The notes below the pieces were generated by a model. That model saw only the letters and a list, made by a program, of their open reading frames with translations. It was not told where the DNA came from and did not search any database. From Nonomuraea roseoviolacea subsp. carminata (GTDB lineage Bacteria; Actinomycetota; Actinomycetes; Streptosporangiales; Streptosporangiaceae), in contig NZ_JAMZEC010000001.1 of NCBI RefSeq assembly GCF_024172185.1, forward strand, positions 8,965,001 through 9,029,000: a stretch of 64,000 nucleotides of DNA, given 5' to 3'. The position numbers were made by a program, and so were the translations under genes. Below are positions 7,367 through 15,324 of this stretch, one piece after another; positions within the stretch are counted from its first letter, which is position 1; each line of letters begins with the position of its first letter.

Positions 7367-8248
7367 TCACCTGACGTCCTGCCGGTCGTCCGTGTCGTCC
7401 GTGTCGTCCGTGTCGTCGGACCACTCGAAGCCGTGGCTGAACGTCTCCTCGGCCAGCACCCGCTGTCCGGCGGCGTTCGGGTGGAAGAAGTCCCACTTGC
7501 TGATGTGGTCGAGCGTGAACCGGTACCGGAAGATCGCTCCCCCGTCCGTGCGGCAGGAGTCGCCCAGCGCGGCGCACGCCTCGGCCGCCTGCTCGTTGTA
7601 GGCCATCACCCGCTCGCGCACCCGCGCGCGCCGCGCCACGTCGGCCCGCTTGACCGACGCGGGACGCGCCAGCATGGACTGGCAGATGTGCCCGGCCGTC
7701 CAGAACGTCCGGGCCAGCGCGTGGCTCCTGCCGACCTGCCACAGCCGCCGCAGGTCGGGGATGCTGGCCAGGAATACCCGCACGCCGGGCACCCCGTCGC
7801 GCAGCGCCGCCAGCGCCGCGTCCAGCCGCTGCCGGTAGAGCGTCACCGGCGTCATCTCGCGCTCGGTCCCGACGCACGCGTCCTGGGCGCCGATGAGGAT
7901 CGTCACGTAGCCCGGCTTCAGCTCGACGGCCTGGCGCACCTGGCTCATCAGGCCGGCGCTGGTGGAGCCGGGCACGGCGAGGTTGCGGTTGTGGCCCTGG
8001 ATGTCGTCGTCGAGCCGCAGCAGCCGCCGGTAGTGGCTGGCGACCTCCGCGTTGTCGCCGGCGGACCATGAGCGGGAGGTGCACGAGACGTACCAGCCGC
8101 AGGCGTTGAACCCGCTGGAGATGGAGTCGCCGAGCGCCACCATCGACGTCGGCACGGGCACGCCGGTGGCGGCCGTGGCGGGGCCGGCTCCGCAGAGGAC
8201 CCCGGAGCCGGACAGGAGGAGCGCGGCGGCCAGGAGGCGAGGGATCAT
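7367..8248 (-). CDS. Secreted SGNH/GDSL hydrolase
   Basis: A 293-residue protein with a Sec signal peptide (MIPRLLAAALLLSGSGVLCG then GPATAATG). The start is set at ATG 8248 with GGGGG just upstream. Block I, VALGDSISSGF, holds the catalytic Ser. Block II is AVPGSTSAG. The usual GxND of block III is GAQD here. Block V is WDFFHPNAAGQ with the Asp/His pair. The enzyme is probably an esterase or lipase acting on an unknown external ester. It carries several cysteines (CGWYVSC, CVG, CQS, CAALGDSC) that could form disulfides. Its C-terminus is a run of D-D-T repeats from a 9-bp tandem repeat (7385-7411). It is convergent with the HNH gene, 10 bp apart. Confidence 0.87.
   Translation of the reverse strand: MIPRLLAAALLLSGSGVLCGAGPATAATGVPVPTSMVALGDSISSGFNACGWYVSCTSRSWSAGDNAEVASHYRRLLRLDDDIQGHNRNLAVPGSTSAGLMSQVRQAVELKPGYVTILIGAQDACVGTEREMTPVTLYRQRLDAALAALRDGVPGVRVFLASIPDLRRLWQVGRSHALARTFWTAGHICQSMLARPASVKRADVARRARVRERVMAYNEQAAEACAALGDSCRTDGGAIFRYRFTLDHISKWDFFHPNAAGQRVLAEETFSHGFEWSDDTDDTDDTDDRQDVR
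7385..7411. repeat. 9-bp in-frame tandem repeat (DDT) at the SGNH C-terminus
   Basis: Three exact copies of GTCGTCCGT (plus strand) at 7385-7393, 7394-7402 and 7403-7411, continuing imperfectly, and encoding DDTDDTDDT close to the end of the hydrolase. Confidence 0.85.
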
Positions 8249-8476
8249 GGCCCCCAAAGTAGGGATCCGATCTTGGACCCACTATGACCGGCAGGGAAGG
8301 TGGGCCATTTCACAACCGACTTCATATCGCGGCTTGACAGTCCCGTCGTGGAGCGGGCATGAGACGGAGATACCACTAACAACGCCGCACGTCCGCAAAT
8401 ATGCAGGTTCTTCTTGGATTCATGACCGTTACCACCCATTCCAGGGGGTCACAGTCGAACGTGTTCAGTTCCCGCA

Positions 8477-8489
8477 TAGAGTGTCTTGA
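8477..8489 (+). promoter_or_regulatory. -10 element for leaderless menF
   Basis: TAGAGT (8477-8482) lies exactly 7 nt before the GTG start of menF. No Shine-Dalgarno is present, so translation probably begins at the transcript 5' end. Confidence 0.55.
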
Positions 8490-9719
8490 GTGAGTGTCGC
8501 GCTCGGAACCACCCGCCCGCTACCGGTTCGCACCACCCCCGTGGGCGACCCCGGTGACCTGCTGGCTTCCCTGCCGAAGACCGCGCCGTTCGCGTGGATC
8601 CGGCACGGCGAGGGGCTCGTCGGCTGGGGGGAGGCCGCGCGGGTGGAGGTTCCGCCGGGCCCGCGCCGTTTCGCGTGGGCCCGCGAGTGGCTGGCCGAGG
8701 TGCTCGGCGACGCCCACATCGACGACGCCGTCAAGACGCCCGGCTCCGGACCGGTCGCCTTCGGCACGTTCACCTTCGACGAGAACGCGCCCGGCTCCAC
8801 GCTGATCGTCCCCCGCACGATCCTGGCCCGCCGCGACGGCCGCGCCTGGCTCACCACCGTGGGCGAGCCGCGCCTGGCGCCGTTCGCCCCGATCCGCACG
8901 CCGGGCCGCATCACCTACAGCGACGGCAGCCTCACCGCGCCCGAATGGGAGCACATCGTCGCCCGCGCCTCGCGCCGCATCCGCGCGGGCGAGCTGGAGA
9001 AGGTCGTGCTCGCCCGCGACCTGCTGGCCACCGCCGAGCGGCCCATCGACGTCCGGCTGCTGCTGGCCCGCCTCAGCCGCCGCTACCCGGAGTGCTACGC
9101 GTTCTCCGTCGCGGGCCTGGTGGGCGCCACCCCCGAGCTGCTGGTCCGCCGTACCGGCAAGCACATCGAGTCGCTCGTGCTGGCCGGCACGACGCCGCGC
9201 GGCACCAGCGCCGCCGACGACGTCGCCCGGGGCGCGGCGCTGTTCGCCTCCGAGAAGGACCGCCACGAGCACGAGTGCGCAATCGCGTCGGTACGGCAGA
9301 CGCTCGCGCCGCTCTGCGCCTCGCTCCACACCCCCGACGAGCCGGAGCTGCTGGTGCTGCCGAACGTCCAGCACCTGGCCAGCCACGTCACGGGACGGCT
9401 GGCCGACGGGGCGTCCGTGCTGGACGTCGTGGCGGCCATGCACCCGACCGCCGCCGTCGGCGGCACGCCGACCGGCCGGGCGATCGAGGTGATCCGCGAG
9501 CTGGAGGGCATGGACCGCGCCGGGTACGCCGGTCCGGTGGGCTGGATCGACGCCCACGGCGACGGCGAGTGGGGCATCGCGCTGCGCTCGGCGGTCGTGG
9601 AGGGGCGCCGCGCCCGGCTGTTCGCGGGGGGCGGCATCATGGGCAACTCCGACCCGGCGTCGGAGCTGGCCGAGGCCCAGGCGAAGTTCCGCGTCATGCA
9701 GTACGCCCTGGAAGGATGA
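8490..9719 (+). CDS. menF: Isochorismate synthase
   Basis: A 409-residue chorismate-binding enzyme converting chorismate to isochorismate, the first step of the classical menaquinone pathway (menD, menC and menE lie at 34-38 kb). Visible motifs are the catalytic-domain entry SDGSLTAPEWEHIVARASRR, the GELEKVVLARDL strand, LVLAGTTPRG, ASEKDRHEHECA, and the signature MHPTAAVGGTPTGRAIEVI with GPVGWIDAHGDGEWGIALRS. The N-terminal 130 residues form the usual divergent lid region. An isochorismate synthase feeding a siderophore is the main alternative, but no siderophore genes are near. The GTG start at 8490 has a -10 hexamer 7 nt upstream. Confidence 0.9.
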   Translation: MSVALGTTRPLPVRTTPVGDPGDLLASLPKTAPFAWIRHGEGLVGWGEAARVEVPPGPRRFAWAREWLAEVLGDAHIDDAVKTPGSGPVAFGTFTFDENAPGSTLIVPRTILARRDGRAWLTTVGEPRLAPFAPIRTPGRITYSDGSLTAPEWEHIVARASRRIRAGELEKVVLARDLLATAERPIDVRLLLARLSRRYPECYAFSVAGLVGATPELLVRRTGKHIESLVLAGTTPRGTSAADDVARGAALFASEKDRHEHECAIASVRQTLAPLCASLHTPDEPELLVLPNVQHLASHVTGRLADGASVLDVVAAMHPTAAVGGTPTGRAIEVIRELEGMDRAGYAGPVGWIDAHGDGEWGIALRSAVVEGRRARLFAGGGIMGNSDPASELAEAQAKFRVMQYALEG

Positions 9720-9832
9720 GCGCCGCGCCCGAGGGATGAGCACCGCGCCCGCTCAGGACACGCTGGAGGGCTAAGCGCCTCGCCCGCTCAGGACATCCTG
9801 GAGGGCTGAGCGCCTCGCCCGCTCAGGGCGAC
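9708..9832. repeat. Stop-spanning 35-bp tandem repeat between menF and yigZ
   Basis: Units of 35 bp at 9728-9762, 9763-9797 and 9798-9832, with a shortened first copy at the menF end (9708-9727). Each starts CTGGAGGGCTRA (RA stands for the stop dinucleotide) and contains CGCCCGCTCAGG. The repeat therefore copies both the menF stop region and, on the other strand, the stop (TCA) of the convergent yigZ-like gene. Confidence 0.88.
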
Positions 9833-10446
9833 GGGACGTGGATGCTCTCGCCGGTCTCCACGCGGGCCCGCCCCGCCGTGAGCGTCGCCAGCCACGCGGT
9901 GAACGCCGTGACCTCGTCCTCCCCCACCGCCACCGCGAACTCCACCGCCGCGCCGTAGGCCACGTCGCGCACGGCGTACCGCGACGCGCGCAGGCCGTTC
10001 TCGACCCGTCCCGCCTGGTCGTGCGCCACCGACACGCGCACCAGCCGGGCCGGCACCATGCGCACCGCCTCGGCGCGGTCGAGGGTCTCCGTCACCGCCG
10101 ACCCGTACGCCCGGACCAGGCCGCCGGCGCCGAGCAGCACGCCGCCGAAGTAGCGCGTCACCACGGCCACCACGTCGCTGAACCCGCGCCCGACCAGGGC
10201 CTGCACCATGGGGGTGCCCGCGGTGCCGCCGGGCTCGCCGTCGTCGTCGCCCTTCTGCACACGCCGGCCGATCACGTACGCGGTGCAGTTGTGCGTGGCC
10301 GCCGCGTGGATCCGGCGCCGTTCGGCGATGAACTCCTGCGCCTGCTCGACCCCGCTCACCGGCGCCACCGCGCAGACGAACCGGGAGCGCCGCGCCTCCG
10401 TCTCGTGCTCGACGGCGGTCTTCAGGGTGAGGTACGAGGAGGACAC
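9823..10446 (-). CDS. YigZ/IMPACT-family protein
   Basis: A 207-residue protein with the UPF0029/IMPACT N-terminal domain: SRFVCAVAPVSGVEQAQEFI, RRRIHAAATHNCTAYVIG, then DDDGEPGGTAGTPMVQAL, VVAVVTRYFGGVLLGAGGLVRAYG. The C-terminal ferredoxin-like domain (DUF1949) follows. The bacterial family is associated with ribosome-stalled translation control or nucleic-acid binding, but its exact role is not settled. The GTG start at 10446 has TAGCTT 6 nt upstream, suggesting a leaderless message. It is convergent with menF through the 35-bp repeat. Confidence 0.9.
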   Translation of the reverse strand: MSSSYLTLKTAVEHETEARRSRFVCAVAPVSGVEQAQEFIAERRRIHAAATHNCTAYVIGRRVQKGDDDGEPGGTAGTPMVQALVGRGFSDVVAVVTRYFGGVLLGAGGLVRAYGSAVTETLDRAEAVRMVPARLVRVSVAHDQAGRVENGLRASRYAVRDVAYGAAVEFAVAVGEDEVTAFTAWLATLTAGRARVETGESIHVPSP

Positions 10447-10508
10447 ACCTCCAAGCTACCGCCTTTACAAAGTAGATCAACTCAGGCGTCGTTTGCGCGC
10501 GCTGAACC

Positions 10509-10531
10509 GTATGCTGTACGGTACAGCGTAC
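10509..10531. promoter_or_regulatory. 23-bp palindromic operator before the epoxide hydrolase-like gene
   Basis: GTATGCTGTAC (10509-10519), central G, GTACAGCGTAC (10521-10531): 11-bp arms with one mismatch, 20 nt before the start at 10552. Size and symmetry fit a TetR-family operator. The TetR gene at 11755, downstream of the hydrolase, is the likely binder. Confidence 0.65.
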
Positions 10532-10551
10532 CGAAACGATGGAGGCATGGC

Positions 10552-11670
10552 TTGACCCCGAACGACATCCGGACCTTCCGCTTCGAGCCCGACCCCGCCG
10601 CCCTCGACGACCTGCGGACCCGGCTCGACCGGGTGCGCTGGCCGGACGAGGTCCCCGGCGTGGGCTGGGGGTACGGCGTCCCGCTCGCCCGCATGAAGGA
10701 CCTGGTCGCCCACTGGCGCACCGGCTACGACTGGGACGGCGCGCTGGCCGAGCTGAACGCCCACGACCAGTACGTCACGCGGATCGACGGCCAGGACATC
10801 CACTTCCTGCACGTGCGCTCCCCCCGCGAGGACGCGCTGCCGCTGCTGATCACGCACGGCTGGCCCAGCTCCCCGGTCGAGTACCTCGACGTGATCGAGC
10901 CGCTGGCCCGCGACTTCCACCTGGTCATCCCGTCGCTGCCCGGCTACGGCCTGTCCGGCCCGACCACCGAGACCGGCTGGGGCTCGACCCGGATCGCGAA
11001 GGCGTGGCTGGAGCTGATGACGCGCCTCGGCCACGAGCGGTTCGGCGTGCAGGGCGGCGACTGGGGCACGTGGATCTCCCGCGAGGTCGGCGTGCTCGCC
11101 CCCGAGCGGGTGGCCGGCATGCACGGCAACGGCATCATCTGCTTCCCCATCGGCGCCCCGGGCGAGCTGGACGGGCTGACCGAGGTGGAGCAGGAGCGCA
11201 TGGCCTTCCGCGAGCGCTACCTGACCGACCAGTACGCCTACAAGCTCATCCAGTCGGCCCGGCCGCAGACGTTCGCGTACGGCATGGCCGACTCCCCGGT
11301 GGCGCTGCTGGCCTGGTTCGCGAGCGTCTACCACGAGTGGAGCGACGAGCCGATCCCCGACGACCGGCTGCTCACGACCGTCATGCTCTACTGGCTGACC
11401 AACACGGCCGGCTCGGCGGCCCGCTCGTTCGTGGAGACGCCCGACACCGACCAGGACACGAGCGTGGAGTGGGAGCTCAAGCCGGCGACGGTGCCCACGT
11501 CGATCTCGGTGTTCCCGAAGGACATCCTGCGGCCGATCCGCCGCTTCGCCGAGCGCGACAACGCCATCGTCGGCTGGGTCGAGCACGAGCGCGGCGGCAC
11601 GTTCGCCGCCCTGGAGCAGCCGGCGGCGTACGTCGAGGACGTGCGCGCCTTCTTCGCCACCCTCCGGTGA
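10552..11670 (+). CDS. Epoxide hydrolase-family protein (catalytic His replaced by Thr)
   Basis: A 372-residue protein of the microsomal-type epoxide hydrolase group with the EHN N-terminal lid (PNDIRTFRFEPDPAALDDLR). The TTG start at 10552 has GGAGG 6 nt upstream. The alpha/beta-hydrolase oxyanion motif is THGWPSSPVEYLDVI, and the nucleophile elbow is VQGGDWGTWISREVG with the Asp nucleophile. The expected C-terminal G-G-H-F motif reads ERGGTFAALEQPAAYVEDVR, so the catalytic His position holds Thr (codon ACG at 11599-11601). A His two residues before ERGG could conceivably substitute. The gene follows a palindromic operator and precedes a TetR gene, which suggests inducible detoxification or catabolism. 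Confidence 0.83.
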   Translation: MTPNDIRTFRFEPDPAALDDLRTRLDRVRWPDEVPGVGWGYGVPLARMKDLVAHWRTGYDWDGALAELNAHDQYVTRIDGQDIHFLHVRSPREDALPLLITHGWPSSPVEYLDVIEPLARDFHLVIPSLPGYGLSGPTTETGWGSTRIAKAWLELMTRLGHERFGVQGGDWGTWISREVGVLAPERVAGMHGNGIICFPIGAPGELDGLTEVEQERMAFRERYLTDQYAYKLIQSARPQTFAYGMADSPVALLAWFASVYHEWSDEPIPDDRLLTTVMLYWLTNTAGSAARSFVETPDTDQDTSVEWELKPATVPTSISVFPKDILRPIRRFAERDNAIVGWVEHERGGTFAALEQPAAYVEDVRAFFATLR

Positions 11671-11717
11671 GCGGGCGCGAAACCCCGCCCGGGACGCAGT
11701 CCGCGCCCTGAGGGGCC

Positions 11718-11747
11718 TTACAGTCCGGGCGGGCGCGCGCTTACTCT
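11718..11747 (+). promoter_or_regulatory. Promoter of the TetR gene at 11755
   Basis: -35 TTACAG (11718-11723), 18-nt spacer, -10 TACTCT (11742-11747), then 7 nt to the ATG at 11755. Consistent with a leaderless transcript. Confidence 0.55.
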
Positions 11748-11754
11748 AATGGTC

Positions 11755-12333
11755 ATGTCCGTGACCCCGTTGCGGGGCGGTCCCGCACGCGAGGCCGAGC
11801 TGCTCGGCGCGGTCCTCGAGGTGTTACGCGAGACCGGTTACGACCGGCTGAGCGTGGACACCGTCGCGGCCCGGGCCAGGGCGAGCCGGCAGACCGTCTA
11901 CCGGCGGTGGCGGACGAAGGCGGACCTCGTGGTGGCGGCGTTCGTCAGCGCCGCCTCCCCGCTGCCCGAGGTGCCTGACATGGGGAGCCTGCGCGGCGAC
12001 CTGCTGTGGCTCATGGAGTTCCTCGTCGCCGAGCTGGAACCCCTCGGCGACGTCATCGCCGGCCTGGTGGGCGAGATCCGGCACAACAGGGAGCTGGCCG
12101 CCGCCGTCGACCGGCACTACGTGACCGGCCGCAGGCGGCTCATGCTGGAGGTGTTCCAGCGGGCCTGGGACCGGGGCGAGCTGGCGGCGGCCGCCGACAC
12201 CGAGCTGCTGTGGCAGCTCGGGCCGGCGGCCCTGCTCTTCCGGGGGCTGATCAGCGGCGAGCCGGTCGACGGCGACCTGGCCCGCCGCCTGGTCGACCAC
12301 GTCCTGCTGCCCCTCGCCCTGGCCCGCAGATGA
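11755..12333 (+). CDS. TetR-family regulator
   Basis: A 192-residue protein with a clear N-terminal HTH: REAELLGAVLEVLRETGYDR, LSVDTVAARARASRQTVYRR, WRTKADLVVAAFV. The C-terminal domain is of the TetR_C_16/AcrR type. The start is set at 11755 because a -10 hexamer lies 7 nt upstream. An ATG two codons earlier (11749) is equally in frame. Its position just after the epoxide hydrolase-like gene, which carries a 23-bp palindrome over its promoter, suggests it represses that gene and perhaps itself. A five-unit 12-bp repeat begins at its stop codon. Confidence 0.88.
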   Translation: MSVTPLRGGPAREAELLGAVLEVLRETGYDRLSVDTVAARARASRQTVYRRWRTKADLVVAAFVSAASPLPEVPDMGSLRGDLLWLMEFLVAELEPLGDVIAGLVGEIRHNRELAAAVDRHYVTGRRRLMLEVFQRAWDRGELAAAADTELLWQLGPAALLFRGLISGEPVDGDLARRLVDHVLLPLALARR

Positions 12334-12389
12334 GCCCGCGGACGAGCCCACGCACGAGCCCACGCACGAGCCCGCGAACGAGCCCGCGG
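12330..12389. repeat. 12-bp tandem repeat beginning at the TetR stop codon
   Basis: Five contiguous 12-bp units: 12330-12341 (ATGAGCCCGCGG, containing the TGA stop), then 12342-12353 and 12354-12365 (both ACGAGCCCACGC), 12366-12377 and 12378-12389. Confidence 0.9.
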
Positions 12390-12405
12390 CCGGCCTTCGG
12401 CGGCG

Positions 12406-13161
12406 TCATTCGCGCCGCAGCTCGTGCTCCAGCTCCTCCAGCTCCGCCCCGCCGGCCATCAGCGCCGTCAGCTCCTCGCGGGTGATGTCGGCCTTGGCGT
12501 ACTCGCCGAGGCTCGTGCCCCGGTTGAGCAGCAGGAACCGGTCGCCCACCGGGTAGGCGTGGTGGGGGTTGTGGGTGATGAACACCACCCCGAGCCCCCG
12601 GTCGCGGGCCCGGGCGATGTAGCGCAGCACGACGCCCGCCTGCTTGACGCCGAGTGCCGAGGTCGGCTCGTCGAGGATGAGCACCCGGGCGCCGAAGTGC
12701 ACGGCCCGGGCTATCGCCACCGACTGCCGCTCGCCGCCCGACAGGGTGCCGACGGGCTGGTCCACGTCCCGGATGTCGATGCCCATGGCCAGCAGCTCCT
12801 CGCGGGCGGTCCGGCGGGCCCGGGCCACGTCGAAGGCCAGGCCCCGGCGCGGCTCCGAGCCGAGGAAGAAGTTCCGCCACACCGACATCAGCGGGATCAT
12901 GGCGAGGTCCTGGTAGACGGTGGCGATGCCGCGGTCGAGCGCCTCGCGCGGGCTGCCGAGGCGCACCTCCCGGCCGTCCACGAGGAACGTCCCGGCGTCG
13001 TGCCGGTGCACCCCCGACAGGATCTTGATGAGGGTGGACTTGCCGGCGCCGTTGTCGCCGAGCACGCAGGTGACCTCGCCCGCCGCGACCCCCATCGACA
13101 CCTCGCGCAGGGCCAGCACCGAGCCGAACGTCTTGCCGATGCCGCGCGTCTCGATGATCAA
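12406..13161 (-). CDS. Sugar-type ABC importer, ATP-binding protein
   Basis: A 251-residue single-domain ATPase. Walker A is LGDNGAGKSTLIKILSG, the signature is VGTLSGGERQSVAIARAVHF, Walker B is VLILDEPTSALG, and the switch His is VVFITHNPHHAYPVGDR. The short FrcA-like form, with one nucleotide-binding domain, is typical of ribose/xylose/fructose (CUT2) importers in actinobacteria. The TTG start at 13161 overlaps the permease stop (TTGA) and has GGAGGTGA just upstream, so translation is coupled. It is last in the operon binding protein, permease, ATPase. Confidence 0.9.
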   Translation of the reverse strand: MIIETRGIGKTFGSVLALREVSMGVAAGEVTCVLGDNGAGKSTLIKILSGVHRHDAGTFLVDGREVRLGSPREALDRGIATVYQDLAMIPLMSVWRNFFLGSEPRRGLAFDVARARRTAREELLAMGIDIRDVDQPVGTLSGGERQSVAIARAVHFGARVLILDEPTSALGVKQAGVVLRYIARARDRGLGVVFITHNPHHAYPVGDRFLLLNRGTSLGEYAKADITREELTALMAGGAELEELEHELRRE

Positions 13162-14099
13162 TGCTTCACCTCCTCGGCGTACCGCCGGACCAGGCGGTTG
13201 GCGAGCGTGGCCAGCAGCAGCATGGCGCCGAGGAAGAACTTGAACCAGTCGGCGTCCCAGCCGAGGAACACGATGCCCTTGTCGGCCATCCCGAAGATCA
13301 CCGCGCCGACGGAGGCGCCGATCGCCGAGCCGTACCCGCCGGTCAGCAGGCAGCCGCCGATCACCGCGGCGATGATGTAGATGAACTCCTGCCCGATGCC
13401 GATGTTGGCCTGCACGGACGTGTAGCGCAGGGCGAGGATCGAGCCGACCAGCCAGGCCGCGAACGCGGTGGTCATGAACAGCGCGATCTTCGTGCGCGCG
13501 GCGGGCACGCCCACGGCCCGTGCCGCCTGCTCGTCGCCGCCGACCGCGAAGATCCAGTTGCCCGCGCGGGAACGCATGAGCACCCAGGTGGCGACGGCCG
13601 TGACGAGCAGCCACCACAGGATCGCCACCCGGAACGGCGTGCCGCCGATCTCGACGGTGCCGGCCAGCAGCGCGCGGGCGCCCTCGTAGCCGGCGGCCCG
13701 GCGCAGCCCGCTGACCTGCACGGTGCCGGTGAGCGCCTTGGTGACGCCGAGGTTGACGCCCTGGAGCATGAGGAACGTGCCGAGCGTGACGATGAAGCTG
13801 GGCAGGCGGGTCCTGGTCACGATCAGCCCGTTGGCGAAGCCGACGGCCAGCGCCACGGCCAGGCCGACGAGCATCGCCGTCCAGACGTCCAGGCCGTAGC
13901 GGGTGGCGAGGGTGACGAGGATCAGGCCGGTCGTGCCGGTGAGGACGCCGGCCGACAGGTCGAACTCGCCGCCGATCATCAGCAGCGCGACGGCGACGGC
14001 CATGATGCCGAGCGTGGCCGCCGGGTCGAGCCAGTTGGCGACGCCCTGCGGCGAGCGGAACACCGGCGACTGCGCGGCGAAGAACGCGAACACCGCCAC
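13158..14099 (-). CDS. Sugar-type ABC importer, permease (start uncertain)
   Basis: A 313-residue RbsC-like membrane protein with about eight to ten hydrophobic helices and the family loop LMIGGEFDLSAGVLTGTTGL. It also has SFIVTLGTFLMLQGVNLGVT and GSILALRYTSVQANIGIGQEFI. The first usable start in frame is GTG 14099, but family-like protein sequence (LARRLLIRPELGAVVGLVAV) continues about 30 codons upstream in the same frame without any ATG, GTG or TTG. The ATGA at the end of the binding-protein gene (14218-14220) is in another frame. Either the protein is N-terminally short or there is a one-base frameshift between 14100 and 14217. Confidence 0.85.
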   Translation of the reverse strand: MAVFAFFAAQSPVFRSPQGVANWLDPAATLGIMAVAVALLMIGGEFDLSAGVLTGTTGLILVTLATRYGLDVWTAMLVGLAVALAVGFANGLIVTRTRLPSFIVTLGTFLMLQGVNLGVTKALTGTVQVSGLRRAAGYEGARALLAGTVEIGGTPFRVAILWWLLVTAVATWVLMRSRAGNWIFAVGGDEQAARAVGVPAARTKIALFMTTAFAAWLVGSILALRYTSVQANIGIGQEFIYIIAAVIGGCLLTGGYGSAIGASVGAVIFGMADKGIVFLGWDADWFKFFLGAMLLLATLANRLVRRYAEEVKH

Positions 14100-14216
14100 C
14101 AGCCCGACGACCGCGCCCAGCTCGGGGCGGATCAGCAGCCGCCGCGCCAGGCCGGCGCGGGCGACCCGCTCGTCGGCCCGGCCGGCACCGCGGTCACGAC
14201 GGCCCTCCGGCCCGGG

Positions 14217-15200
14217 TCATCGGGTGCCCGCCTCGGCCAGCTTGGCGACCTGCTCGGCGTTGTCCTTGGTGACGAAGCCGGGGCCCGTGTTGACCGGCAG
14301 CCCGCCGCCCACGGTGTTGAGGTTCTTCTTGTACAGGGTGAGGAACGTGATGGGCAGCCACCCCTGGAGGTACTGCTGCTGGTCCACGGCGAACAGGATC
14401 TCGCCGTCCTTGATGGCCGTCACGACGTCGCCCGACAGGTCGAACGTGGCGAGCTTGGCCTGCGACCCGGAGTCCTTGACCGCGTCGCGCGCGGCGACCG
14501 CGACGGCCGGGTTGAGCGCGAGCACGCCGTTGACCTGCTTGTCGGACTGGAGCTTCGCGGCGACCTTGGAGGTGACGTCGGCGAGGTTGGCCACGTCCAC
14601 CTGGAGCCGCTCGACCGTGCCGCCGAGGCCCTGCTCGGCGCCCTTGCACCGCTGGTCGAGCCCCACGTTGCCGGCCTCGTGGACGACGCACAGGAGCTTG
14701 GTGACGCCCGCCGCCCTGAGCTGTTCGCCGGCGCCGCGCCCGGCCACGTCCTCCGACTGGCCGACGTGGGTGATCGCGCCGAACGCCTTGGAGGAGTCGG
14801 CGCCCGAGTTGATCGTCACCACCGGGATCTTCGCGGCGACGGCGCGGCCGACGGCCTCCTTCAGCGCGTCGGGGTTGGCCATGGAGACGACGAGGCCGTC
14901 CACCTTCTGGGAGACGGCCTGGTCGATGAGCTGCGACTGCTTGCCGGGGTCACCGTCGCCCTGGTACGTCACGGTGACGCCGTACTGCTTGCCCGCCGCC
15001 TCGGCGCCGTTCTTCACCACGTCCCAGAACGCGTCGCCCGCCGAGGCGTGGGTGATGACGGCGAACGTGCCGCCGCCGGCCGCGGGCGGCGCGGAGCCGG
15101 AGGCCGGGGCGCTCTGCGCGCCCGCTCCCCCGGACGAGGAGGAGCAGGCGCCCAGCGTCAGAGCGCAGAGCAGGGCCAGCACGACAGGGGTTCGTCTCAC
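14217..15200 (-). CDS. Sugar-type ABC importer, substrate-binding lipoprotein
   Basis: A 327-residue periplasmic-binding-protein-like (Peripla_BP_4) lipoprotein. The signal sequence MRRTPVVLALLCALTLGACS has the lipobox LGAC with Cys19. The mature protein opens after a Ser/Gly/Ala linker with GGTFAVITHASAGDAFWDVV. Later segments include GDGDPGKQSQLIDQAVSQKV and VDGLVVSMANP. The family binds sugars or polyols (ribose, inositol, fructose), and the ligand cannot be assigned. GTG start at 15200 with GGAGGTG 4 nt upstream. First gene of the importer operon, divergent from a TetR regulator. Confidence 0.9.
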   Translation of the reverse strand: MRRTPVVLALLCALTLGACSSSSGGAGAQSAPASGSAPPAAGGGTFAVITHASAGDAFWDVVKNGAEAAGKQYGVTVTYQGDGDPGKQSQLIDQAVSQKVDGLVVSMANPDALKEAVGRAVAAKIPVVTINSGADSSKAFGAITHVGQSEDVAGRGAGEQLRAAGVTKLLCVVHEAGNVGLDQRCKGAEQGLGGTVERLQVDVANLADVTSKVAAKLQSDKQVNGVLALNPAVAVAARDAVKDSGSQAKLATFDLSGDVVTAIKDGEILFAVDQQQYLQGWLPITFLTLYKKNLNTVGGGLPVNTGPGFVTKDNAEQVAKLAEAGTR

Positions 15201-15289
15201 AGGACACCTCCATGACCATCAGGCTCGCCCCGGTTGTACCTCAACATCAACTCTTTGTATAGACATGCGGACCAGCGCATCAGAAGCCT

Positions 15290-15324
15290 GGAACGGAAAG
15301 CTACGTTCCGCTATAGTGAGCGGC
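15290..15324 (+). promoter_or_regulatory. TetR promoter with inverted repeat operator
   Basis: Inverted repeat GGAACG (15290-15295) / CGTTCC (15304-15309) sits just upstream of a -10 TATAGT (15312-15317) that ends 7 nt before the ATG at 15325. This suggests autoregulation of a leaderless TetR gene and control of the divergent importer operon. Confidence 0.6.

Noticed and set aside
8490..9719. menF as a siderophore or salicylate synthase
   Set aside because: No siderophore genes in the window, while menD, menC and menE are present; kept as isochorismate synthase.
13161..15215. 684-codon open frame opposite the sugar importer
   Set aside because: Antisense shadow of three well-supported transporter genes, with repetitive Arg/Asp/Gly/Ala composition.
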